This document shows, piece by piece, positions 34,576 to 42,860 of a stretch of 64,000 bases of DNA. The DNA comes from Undibacterium pigrum. GTDB lineage: Bacteria > Pseudomonadota > Gammaproteobacteria > Burkholderiales > Burkholderiaceae_D. How positions within the stretch are numbered: the first letter of the stretch is position 1; each line of letters begins with the position of its first letter. The notes under the pieces were generated by a model. That model made no database searches. It was not told the origin of the DNA and was given only the letters and a program-made list of their open reading frames with translations. Both the position numbers and the translations under genes were made by a program. The stretch lies in assembly GCF_003201815.1 (NCBI RefSeq), contig NZ_QJKB01000014.1, positions 1-64,000 on the forward strand, given 5' to 3'.

Positions 34576-36888
34576 TTAAAAACTGTATTTCAATGCTGCC
34601 TTGATGCTTCTGCCATTGATGGATCTTGCTGCGTGTCCGTCGCCTTCTACTTCGGTGTAGCCTATGTTGTTCGTCAGGTTGTTGACGCTCAGTGAGACCT
34701 GGACTTTGTCGTTGATGTTGTAGTTGACGAAGGCGTTCAGGACGTGGAAGGCGGGCAGGATCAGGGTGTTGGCGTCGTCACCGTAAGACTTGCCCGTGCC
34801 TATCAGGCTGGCACCGAAGACGGCTTCACCCATGGTATAGGTGGGGGCGATCTGGTAGGTGTAGCTGGCCTGGCGGCGTGGGGTTTTACCGACCACTGAC
34901 TTGTCATTTGCTGCCGTGATGCTGGCATTGATGTAGGTCAGGCCGCCAGTAACGCGGAAGGCGTCGTAGCGATAGCTGGCTTCGATTTCCACGCCCTTGG
35001 CATCGTAGTTATTTGCTGTGAATTTTTGTGTCGTTGCTTCAAAATTCGATTCCTCTGTCTTGGCCTGGAACAGGGTCACAAAGCTGCTGAAGCTGCCTGC
35101 TTTCCATTTCACACCCGCCTCGGTCTGCTTGACGATATTGGTACTGATCGGTGTGCTGCCATCGAGAGGATTGCCAAACATGATACGGTCTGCATTGAAG
35201 GCGATGCCTTCGCTGACGCGGGCAAATACGGCGACATCTTTGGTGACACGATAATTGGCACCGAAAGAGTAAGACGTATGGTTCACGCCGTAGTTGATGA
35301 ATTTGGTATTGGCTGCACGATAGCTTTGATTAACTGCCTGGTTGGAGGTGCCACTGGCATCTTGCTTGTCATAGCGCAGACTGCCATCAAGGTTCCAGTT
35401 GCCGCTTTCCCAGCCAAGATTGGCATACATCGCATTGGTCTTGTATTGCGCATCGATATTGCGGTTGCAGCAGCCGCCAAATACATCTGTACCTTGTGCC
35501 AGCAAACCGGGTGTGCCTGCAATCGTGCCGTTCGAATTCAGCAACGCAGGCTGGTCACCGCTGGCTTGCATCAGGTATTGGTTGAAGTTCCAGGTCACGC
35601 CCAGGTTTTGCAGGGATGAATACCAGCCCACCGTGGTGGCGAATTTGCCACCGGATGTCTCAAATACTTTGGACAATTTCATGTCATTGACGGTACTGCC
35701 CAGGTCATCAATTGAAGTATTGAACACGGTTGCCGTAAATGCTGCGCCTGTATATGCCTTGCCTGCATTGGGGCCGGTAGCATAAGTCATGTTTGTCGCT
35801 GCTGCCCCGGTCACGCCTGCATCCGCCGGGAAGATGGAAATAAAGCGGCCTGTGTTATTCGATTTGCGGAATTTTTCATCCAGGGTCCAGCCACCACCCA
35901 GTTTCAGGGATGCTTCTGCACCAAAGGCATTGTTGACGACATGCAGGCCATCGTTCACATTCGTCGCGATCTTGTTATTGTTTTTATCGAGAACAATATC
36001 GCGTGTCCAGTAGGGGGAATAAAAACTGGCGGTGCGCGGGTCTATGCCGGGCAGTTCAGAGATATTTCCATTCACCGTCCTGACTGGCACTGGCATATTC
36101 ATCGGTGTCTTGTCATCCAGATGCTTGAAACTCAGGCGCAGGTAGCCATTATCCAGTTCATGCGTGATATTGGCACGCAGTTGGCCGCCTTCTTCTGCTG
36201 TCATGCCAGCAGGGCGTGAACTGTCGCCACTACGGTAATAACCTGCGATAAAGGCGCGGGTCTTGTCAGACAGGGCAGCGCCATAGTCAAAATCAAAGCG
36301 GGTCTGGCTAAAATCCACACCTTTGGTGATGCCTATGCTGCCGCCTTTTTCCTTGCCAGTCTTGCTGATGAAGTTGATGATGCCGCCTGGTGAATTGGTG
36401 GCCATGGTTGATGCCGTACCACCGCGTACTACTTCCAGATGTGACAGGCTGCCATCGGCGCGCAAATACATGTCAGGTGTGACGAAGGCGATGTCACCAA
36501 ATTGCAGCAGCGGCAAGCCATCTTCCTGGAACTGTACATAACGCGCACCACCGGCAGAAATAGGTACGCCGCGCACAGTCAGGTTGGCATTGCCTTCACC
36601 ACCTGAGGATTCTGCCCGCACACCAGGGATGGAGCGCAAGATTTCTGCCGCATTGGTCGGCGCGGACTGGGCGATCTGGTCAGCATCGATAGTACTGATG
36701 GATACGCTGGCTTTCATCTTGGAAGTGCCTGTGGGCGTACCCGTCACGATGACTGAATTCAGGTTCAGTGAGTTTTTATCTTTATCCTGTGCTGCTGTGT
36801 TGTCTTGTGCCCATGCACCGTTCATGTGCAGTAAGGCCAGGGAAATGACGCTGGCCATGCGCGTCATTTTGATGTGTGATGATTTCAT
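34576..36888 (-). CDS. TonB-dependent outer-membrane receptor
   Basis: 770 residues. The signal peptide (MKSSHIKMTRMASVISLALL..., cleavage near AWAQD) is followed by a plug domain (VIVTGTP near the TonB-box position, ADQIAQSAPTNAAEILRSIPG, then LTVRGVPISAGGARYVQFQ) and a 22-strand barrel ending in an aromatic Phe (LKYSF), the usual C-terminal signal for BAM. The start at 36888 has GGAGA 6 nt before it. In sux-type loci the receptor brings sucrose across the outer membrane. Its promoter carries LacI-type operators. The leader includes a GGCATCAC / GTGATGCC hairpin at 36973-36998. Confidence 0.92.
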   Translation of the reverse strand: MKSSHIKMTRMASVISLALLHMNGAWAQDNTAAQDKDKNSLNLNSVIVTGTPTGTSKMKASVSISTIDADQIAQSAPTNAAEILRSIPGVRAESSGGEGNANLTVRGVPISAGGARYVQFQEDGLPLLQFGDIAFVTPDMYLRADGSLSHLEVVRGGTASTMATNSPGGIINFISKTGKEKGGSIGITKGVDFSQTRFDFDYGAALSDKTRAFIAGYYRSGDSSRPAGMTAEEGGQLRANITHELDNGYLRLSFKHLDDKTPMNMPVPVRTVNGNISELPGIDPRTASFYSPYWTRDIVLDKNNNKIATNVNDGLHVVNNAFGAEASLKLGGGWTLDEKFRKSNNTGRFISIFPADAGVTGAAATNMTYATGPNAGKAYTGAAFTATVFNTSIDDLGSTVNDMKLSKVFETSGGKFATTVGWYSSLQNLGVTWNFNQYLMQASGDQPALLNSNGTIAGTPGLLAQGTDVFGGCCNRNIDAQYKTNAMYANLGWESGNWNLDGSLRYDKQDASGTSNQAVNQSYRAANTKFINYGVNHTSYSFGANYRVTKDVAVFARVSEGIAFNADRIMFGNPLDGSTPISTNIVKQTEAGVKWKAGSFSSFVTLFQAKTEESNFEATTQKFTANNYDAKGVEIEASYRYDAFRVTGGLTYINASITAANDKSVVGKTPRRQASYTYQIAPTYTMGEAVFGASLIGTGKSYGDDANTLILPAFHVLNAFVNYNINDKVQVSLSVNNLTNNIGYTEVEGDGHAARSINGRSIKAALKYSF

Positions 36889-37160
36889 TGCTGTCTCCGC
36901 TGTCATCATTTTTATAAAGCCGCACAGAACAGGTCTGTGCATGCATGTCTCTTACCTTGTTGCCTGAGCACAGGCATCACGCCGGTAGCGGTGATGCCGT
37001 GTCAGTCACAAAAGACCTCCAACAATTTTCGCCGCGCTCTTTGGACGTTCAGGCTGTTGGCATTGCAATCAGCAGTCGTACTCTATGGCGCTTTTTTTTG
37101 CGATCCCTGGTTTGCCAAGGCAAACGCTGTTGAAGATCTTTTGTAGTGCAGGTGAAGATA

Positions 37161-37199
37161 ATTATCTGGTAAACCGGATTTTATTGCAATCGATTGCAA
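37161..37199 (-). promoter_or_regulatory. Promoter of the TonB receptor gene with LacI-type operator 1
   Basis: TTGCAATCGATTGCAA (37184-37199) is a perfect 16-bp palindrome with the central CG of LacI-family operators. On the minus strand it includes TTGCAA as -35 (37184-37189), then 17 bp, then GATAAT as -10 (37161-37166). Binding would therefore block transcription of the receptor gene, whose start is about 270 bp downstream. The leader would be long. Confidence 0.75.
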
Positions 37200-37483
37200 A
37201 GATGCGGTGCAATAAAGTGGTGCAATATTTCTTTTTGGGTAAATTTCAGGCGTGCACGAAGATGAGGAGGGTGGATTCTGACGCAAAGGATTGCGTCCTA
37301 TGAAATCTGGTTAGCAATCTATCGTATTTTTATCTTCTTAGGCGGAAAGAAAATGGCAGTCACCGCATGTATTTTGCAAGCAACAGGCAGACTGGGCGGG
37401 CATTCTAAATGCTGCGATGCACAATGAAAATCAGGAGGGGTCTTTGAGTTTTCTGTAGGAATACTTCAAATTTTTTAAATATA

Positions 37484-37499
37484 TTGCAATCGGTTGCAT
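37484..37499. promoter_or_regulatory. LacI-type operator 2
   Basis: TTGCAATCGGTTGCAT matches operator 1 at 14 of 16 positions and lies exactly 300 bp from it, which favours DNA looping by a tetrameric or dimer-of-dimers repressor. It sits just after the stop of the LacI gene. The remainder of this 675-bp gap (36889-37563) holds the leader and no gene that I can support. Confidence 0.65.
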
Positions 37500-37563
37500 A
37501 GATTGTCTGCAATGCAAATAATCCATGCTTGTCCTATCCCGCAGGACGTGTCTGGCGTTGCAG

Positions 37564-38622
37564 TCAAACACTGCTCGCCCTGACCATCAGTTCTGTAGGT
37601 AATAATCTTGCCTCGCTATTGCCATCTTCTGTCAGGGATAACAAGGCATCGACCAGCGCCAGGCCTGCCTGTGCCATGGGCTGACGCACCGTCGTCAAGG
37701 GCGGGTGAAAATAGCGCGCCAGTTCTATGTCGTCATAGCCAACCACGGCCACGTCATCCGGTACACGGTAATTTTTCTCGCGCAGGCTGTTAATGCTGGT
37801 CATGGCCAGCAAATCACTGCAGGCAAACAGGGCATCGAAGCTGATTTTGCGGTTGCACAGTTCTGCCACTGCCAGTTTGCCACCTTCTTCTATGAATGAA
37901 GCAGGCACGACCAGTTTTTCATCAAGGGCAATGCCATGCTGCGCCAGCGCCTTGCAATACCCCTCGTAGCGTTGCGCCACTTCAGGCAATTGCGTGTCTC
38001 CAAAAAAGGCAATGCGCTTGCGCCCGCTTTGCAGCAGGTGCTCAGTGGCTTTTTGCCCGCCAGTGACATTATCGCTACCGACGGTCACATACAATTGCTG
38101 CGGCAATTGCGCCCCCCATACCACGATGGGCACATGGCGCGCCGCTAACTGGTTCAACTGGTCATGATGTCGCCACTGGCCTATCAGGATCACACCCAGC
38201 ACCCGGCCAGTATCAAAAATCTGCGCGGCATTATCGAGATGTTCTGCATCGATGCGTGACAACAACATGTCAAAACCACGGTCTGTCAATGCATCGGCGA
38301 GACTGCCCAAGATGCCGAGGAAAAAAGGGTCAGACAAATGCTGGCGGGTTTCAGAATCAAAGGGCACTACCACGGCAATCGTGCGTGTCTGCTTGAGGCG
38401 CAAATTACGGGCGTCGATATTGATGGAATATTTGAGCGAGCGTGCCAGTTCGGCAATGCGTTGACGGGTTTCATCATTGACCAGCGTGCTGCCACTCAGG
38501 GCGCGTGACACCGTTGAGGTCGAAACACCCGCCAGCCTGGCAATATCAGCCATCTGCAAACGGCGCTGTTCTTTGCTGGCGGACTTGATTGTGTCTGTTG
38601 TGGTGTCCGTCTTTGCTTTCAT
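37564..38622 (-). CDS. LacI family transcriptional regulator of the sucrose locus
   Basis: 352 residues. HTH MADIARLAGVSTSTVSRALSG (about residues 24-44) with hinge helix, then the periplasmic-binding-like effector domain: FFLGILGSLADALTDRGFDMLLS, GVILIGQWRHHDQLNQLA, and the C-terminal GYDDIELARYFHPPLTTVRQP typical of the family. The two TTGCAATCG-type operators lie immediately downstream of its own gene and upstream of the TonB receptor gene, which is read in the same direction. It corresponds to SuxR in Xanthomonas. Its own promoter shows no clear operator. Confidence 0.92.
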   Translation of the reverse strand: MKAKTDTTTDTIKSASKEQRRLQMADIARLAGVSTSTVSRALSGSTLVNDETRQRIAELARSLKYSINIDARNLRLKQTRTIAVVVPFDSETRQHLSDPFFLGILGSLADALTDRGFDMLLSRIDAEHLDNAAQIFDTGRVLGVILIGQWRHHDQLNQLAARHVPIVVWGAQLPQQLYVTVGSDNVTGGQKATEHLLQSGRKRIAFFGDTQLPEVAQRYEGYCKALAQHGIALDEKLVVPASFIEEGGKLAVAELCNRKISFDALFACSDLLAMTSINSLREKNYRVPDDVAVVGYDDIELARYFHPPLTTVRQPMAQAGLALVDALLSLTEDGNSEARLLPTELMVRASSV

Positions 38623-38824
38623 CTTTTTGTTCTTAATATCGGTGTGTGGACTGAGCTTATCTCATGCCAATTATAAAACCGAAATCAGCGGCGGCGGCAA
38701 ATATGCATTCCTCGCTGCAATTCGCTTTTACGGCAATACAGTTGTAGAGCTCAGTCTCGATCCTTGTCTGTCCACGCCATTTCTGATGATTTCACCCTGC
38801 ACTCAAGGGTATGAGGTCAATAGG

Positions 38825-38857
38825 TTTGCAGCAAAAGCAAATTATTTTTGCTGCAAA
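38825..38857. promoter_or_regulatory. 12-bp-arm inverted repeat upstream of hscC
   Basis: TTTGCAGCAAAA (38825-38836) and TTTTGCTGCAAA (38846-38857) pair perfectly with a 9-nt loop. It lies about 80 bp before the Hsp70 start. No T-run follows on the plus strand, so an operator or leader hairpin is more likely than a terminator. The gap between the LacI gene start and hscC (38623-38938) contains nothing else that I can name. Confidence 0.45.
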
Positions 38858-38938
38858 GCGCAAAAAACACCTGTTTTGGTTTATGTTATGACATTTTATT
38901 TGTTTTGAGCTTGGAATAAGCGTGGGAGTAGTGTCAGC

Positions 38939-40666
38939 ATGATCATCGGTATTGATTTGGGAACAACAAATAGTCTGGTTGCAGTCTGGAAGGATGGCAA
39001 GTCCCAGCTGGTGCCAAATGGCCTGGGGGATATGCTTACCCCGTCCTGCGTCAGTATTGATGAAGACGGCAGTGTTCTGGTCGGCAAGGCTGCCAAAGAA
39101 CGCCTGCAGACCCATCCTGAACGTACAGCAGCGGTATTCAAGCGCTATATGGGCAGCGACAAGAAAGTCAGACTCGGGCAAAAAGATTTCCGCGCTGAAG
39201 AACTGTCAGCGCTGGTTTTAAAATCATTGAAGGCCGATGCCGAAGCTTTTCTGGGGGAAGCAGTCACTGAAGCCGTGATCACGGTACCCGCTTATTTTTC
39301 TGATGCCCAGCGCAAGGCCACGCGTACTGCGGGCCTGCTCGCCGGTCTCAAAGTCGAGCGCTTGCTCAATGAACCCAGCGCGGCGGCGCTGGCTTATGGC
39401 ATGCACCAGTTAAATAGTGAAAGCCGCTTCCTGGTGTTTGATCTGGGTGGTGGTACTTTTGACGTTTCCATCCTTGAATTGTTTGAAGGCGTGATGGAAG
39501 TTCGCGCTTCTGCCGGTGACAATTATCTCGGTGGTGAAGATGTGACCAGCGCCATCGTTGACCTGTTCTTCCAGCGTAACAAGCTTGCCACCAGCCTGCG
39601 CAATAATCCCATGTTCATGCAAAGGCTGGGTGCCTCGGCTGAGACGGCCAAGCGCAACTTGTCCGCGGGCCAGCAAGCCAAAGTACAAATCCAGCTCGAT
39701 GGCAATGACCTCAGCATGGACATTGACGAAGAAGCCCTGGACAAACTCTGCGCCCCCTTGCTCAAGCGTATGCGCGAACCGGTGGAGCGTGCCCTGCGTG
39801 ATACCAATATCCGCGCCAACGAACTCGACAGCATCGTGCTGGCGGGCGGTGCCACCCGCATGCCCGTCATCAAGCGTCTGGTGACGCTGATGTTTGGCCG
39901 TTTCCCTACCAGTGAAATCAATCCGGATGAAGTCGTGGCTCTCGGCGCTGCCGTGCAGGCTGGCCTGAAGATGAAGGATGCCGCCCTGGAAGAAGTGGTC
40001 ATGACCGACGTGGCGCCTTACTCCCTGGGTGTTGAAGTATGTATGCGCCTGGCCGACGGCAAGTCTTCTGATGGCCATTTCTCGCCTGTCATTGAGCGCA
40101 ATACGGCAGTGCCGGTCAGCCGCGTTGGCCATTATCGTGCTGTGGATGCGCGCCAGACCAGCGTGCAGTTACGCGTTTTTCAGGGTGAGTCACGCCTGGT
40201 CAAGGACAATATCCTGCTTGGCCAGCTTGATGTTCCCCTGCAGCCGGACGGCAACGAAGAGAAGGCTGTCGATGTGCGCTTTACCTATGATGTCAATGGC
40301 CTGCTTGAGGTAAGAGCCAATGTCAACAATAGCACTGAAAGCCATGTGCTTATCATTGAAGGCAACCCTGGCATGCTCAGCGAAGAAGAGATCAGGCAGC
40401 GTTTTGCCGAGCTGGAAAAAATCAAGATGCATCCGCGCGACACGCTGGAAATGCGTACCCTGCTTGCCAGGGCTGACCGTATTTACCAGCAGGTGCGTGG
40501 TGAAGTGCGCTCCTGGCTGAGTGTGCAGATAGCCGAGTTTGAAGGTGTGCTGGAAACGCAAAACCCGCGCCTGATCAATCCGGCCAAAAACAAGTTTTCC
40601 GACATGCTCAATTCCATAGAGAGCGATAGCCACCTGCATTCGGATTTTGACCCGCAGCCGAATTAA
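38939..40666 (+). CDS. hscC: Hsp70 family chaperone, HscC-type
   Basis: 575 residues. Phosphate 1 motif GIDLGTTNS (4-12), phosphate 2 VFDLGGGTFDVSILE (about 163-177) and adenosine motif VLAGGATRMPVIKRLV (about 298-313) are intact, followed by a substrate-binding beta domain (about 375-500) and a short helical lid. The length, the ANVNNSTESHV strand and the MHPRDTLEMRTLLARADRIYQQ lid match HscC rather than DnaK (about 640) or HscA. HscC has specialised roles in E. coli, next to J-type partners djlB and djlC. Here three J-like/Sel1 proteins follow in the same direction at 30, 151 and 6 bp. GGGAG is 10 nt upstream of the start. Confidence 0.92.
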   Translation: MIIGIDLGTTNSLVAVWKDGKSQLVPNGLGDMLTPSCVSIDEDGSVLVGKAAKERLQTHPERTAAVFKRYMGSDKKVRLGQKDFRAEELSALVLKSLKADAEAFLGEAVTEAVITVPAYFSDAQRKATRTAGLLAGLKVERLLNEPSAAALAYGMHQLNSESRFLVFDLGGGTFDVSILELFEGVMEVRASAGDNYLGGEDVTSAIVDLFFQRNKLATSLRNNPMFMQRLGASAETAKRNLSAGQQAKVQIQLDGNDLSMDIDEEALDKLCAPLLKRMREPVERALRDTNIRANELDSIVLAGGATRMPVIKRLVTLMFGRFPTSEINPDEVVALGAAVQAGLKMKDAALEEVVMTDVAPYSLGVEVCMRLADGKSSDGHFSPVIERNTAVPVSRVGHYRAVDARQTSVQLRVFQGESRLVKDNILLGQLDVPLQPDGNEEKAVDVRFTYDVNGLLEVRANVNNSTESHVLIIEGNPGMLSEEEIRQRFAELEKIKMHPRDTLEMRTLLARADRIYQQVRGEVRSWLSVQIAEFEGVLETQNPRLINPAKNKFSDMLNSIESDSHLHSDFDPQPN

Positions 40667-40696
40667 AGCGGGCAGCAGATGTTTGTGAATTGAATC

Positions 40697-42709
40697 ATGG
40701 TATATATTCCGCCGTTTTTTCAACAGTACGGTCTACCTCCCGATGCTGATGAACGCTCCGTCAAGCGCGCTTATGCAAAACAACTGAAAAAGATAGACCA
40801 GGAAATAGATCTTCCTGGCTTTCAGGCTTTGCGTGAAGCCTATGAAGAAGCGCAAGAATGGATCAGGTATAGAGACAGCGGCAGGCTGAGCCAGGCTTAC
40901 GCAGCAGCACAGCAGGCTGCTGAAGCAAGTAGCGAAGACAAGACCCCGGCCCCGCAACAAGAGGTAGTTGCTGAGTCGGCAATGCCATCGGCAGGGCAAG
41001 CAGCTGCAGAAGATATGGCTGCCTTTGAGGCCATACGCTGGCCAGAGCCAGTGCGCCCGCTGGCACCACCAAAGCAGGCTCCAGATATAGATGCAGGGAA
41101 GTCAGCATCAGCGCCAGATGCGACAGCGTCAGCAAGCGCGTCAGAGGCCGCAACGCAGACCTTGCCGGACAATGACGGCCAGCTGGCTGCCAGCAAGGCA
41201 GAGCGTGTGTTTGCCGAAATGCTCATGGCAATGCGCAAGTGTGCTGACGAAGAAGGCTATGCAGAAAAACATTTGCAACTAGCCATGAACGACCCGCGCC
41301 TGGGTAGCAGTGATGCGCGTTACGCCTTTGAAACCCTGGTGGCGGCTCACCTTTCCAGAGGCTGGCGACATGGTAACGGTGAGCTGTTCAATGCAGCCTT
41401 TGACATCTTTAACTGGGCCAGGGACAGACGCCGCCTGTTGAGCCTGGGCCGTCCTGGCCATGTGCTGGAACGTGCCTGCAAGGAGATGCAGGCTTTCCTC
41501 GAAAGACCAGCCAGGGTGCATAAAGCACAATGGGAGCTGCTGAAAAAACTAAGGCAGGAAAAAAATCCGGGCAATAGCTACCTGGAAGCCAATTTTAAAA
41601 AACTGCTGGTGCTCGACGAGTTGTATCCGGTCTGGATATGGATGGTGACCAGCAAGGATAATTTCCTCATCTGGAAAGCGCAATACGATGCGCTACAAGA
41701 GATAGCCCGGGCAAAGGCACTCAAAGAAGCCGCTGAAATTGAGGCACGCAACAAGGTGGAGCCAGGCAGTGGCGGTACATTTTCTGTACCTGGTGAGGAT
41801 GACGGAACTGCTGGAAAAACAGGCTTCTTCACCGCCTTGCGCGCCAGGCACTGGCCTTTTGGCCGCTACTATCTGCCAGCCTTTTTATGTGTAGTTGTCC
41901 TGGTTATCGTGCAATTGATCGTGCATGATGCCAAAACAGTGATACCACCCGAGGCAGTAGTCCAGCAGCCTGTGCCAAAAACGACTGCAGCCAGGTTTGA
42001 TGCTGCCATCCGTGAATTGAGCCGTGTCAGTAATAAAGAAGAAAAGCTGCAAAAGCCGCTGTATGAACTGGTGCAATTGTCAGAAGAAGGTTATGCCAAA
42101 GCTTCCTATCAACTGGGCTGGTTTTATCGCGAAGGCAGGCAGTCCGGGCCAGACGAAACCAAGGCACTCAATTGGTATATCAAGGCAGCGGAACAGGGAC
42201 ATCTGGAAGCAGCCGTCCTGGTGGCTGATTATTATTTTGAAGGGCGCGGCGTCAACAAGGACCTGGGTGCTGCAATACGCTGGTACAGCAAGGCAGCCGC
42301 ATCCGGGCAAAGCCTGGCACAGATCAAGCTGGCCCATCTGTATGCAGACGGCACAGGTGTGAAAAAAGACAAGCAACGCGCACTGGAGCTGATTGCCTCT
42401 GCCGCAGAAAAAGGGCAGCCCCTGGCACAAAGCGAGCTGGGCATGATACGCATGAGTGGTTTGTATGGCACCCAGGTCAGCACTGAAAAGGCGGCCTACT
42501 GGTTCATGTTAAGCGCCCGCCAGAATGATGTACTGGGCCAGCGCATGTATGGGCTCATCCATGAAAAAGGTCTGGGTGGTTACAACAAAGACCTCAATGC
42601 TGCAGCAAACTGGTATGGTCGGGCAGCAAGACAAGGCGATGCAGAAGCCCGCAAGAAATTGAAAAGTCTGTGCCAGTCGGGTACTTATCCGGATTGTAGC
42701 GATACATAA
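40697..42709 (+). CDS. J-like/Sel1 repeat membrane protein, paralog 1
   Basis: 670 residues. N-terminal J-like helices (YGLPPDADERSVKRAYAKQL, then FQALREAYEEA), but the HPD tripeptide is replaced by IDQ in the loop (LKKIDQEID). A variable Ala/Glu-rich linker (about 66-160) precedes a conserved helical core (about 165-345; VFAEMLMAMRK, GWRHGNGELFNAAFDIF, WIWMVTSKDNFLIW). One membrane span lies at about 391-412 (LPAFLCVVVLVIVQLIV). The C-terminal part (about 440-660) holds Sel1/TPR-like repeats (AKASYQLGWFYREGRQ, A..LA.LYADGTGVKKD types). N-in topology would place the repeats in the periplasm. Shares all parts with the next two genes. Confidence 0.85.
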   Translation: MVYIPPFFQQYGLPPDADERSVKRAYAKQLKKIDQEIDLPGFQALREAYEEAQEWIRYRDSGRLSQAYAAAQQAAEASSEDKTPAPQQEVVAESAMPSAGQAAAEDMAAFEAIRWPEPVRPLAPPKQAPDIDAGKSASAPDATASASASEAATQTLPDNDGQLAASKAERVFAEMLMAMRKCADEEGYAEKHLQLAMNDPRLGSSDARYAFETLVAAHLSRGWRHGNGELFNAAFDIFNWARDRRRLLSLGRPGHVLERACKEMQAFLERPARVHKAQWELLKKLRQEKNPGNSYLEANFKKLLVLDELYPVWIWMVTSKDNFLIWKAQYDALQEIARAKALKEAAEIEARNKVEPGSGGTFSVPGEDDGTAGKTGFFTALRARHWPFGRYYLPAFLCVVVLVIVQLIVHDAKTVIPPEAVVQQPVPKTTAARFDAAIRELSRVSNKEEKLQKPLYELVQLSEEGYAKASYQLGWFYREGRQSGPDETKALNWYIKAAEQGHLEAAVLVADYYFEGRGVNKDLGAAIRWYSKAAASGQSLAQIKLAHLYADGTGVKKDKQRALELIASAAEKGQPLAQSELGMIRMSGLYGTQVSTEKAAYWFMLSARQNDVLGQRMYGLIHEKGLGGYNKDLNAAANWYGRAARQGDAEARKKLKSLCQSGTYPDCSDT

Positions 42710-42860
42710 GTTCCTCCGGTTTAATTTGGCTCTGGTGGCGCAATGTCTGCCGCCGGAGCGATAAAGAATAAAACCAGCACAACTCGCACGGGCAATACAA
42801 GCAGCACTACCGGTACGAACCCTACAGATCAGACACTTGCTACACCTACACTATATTTCC

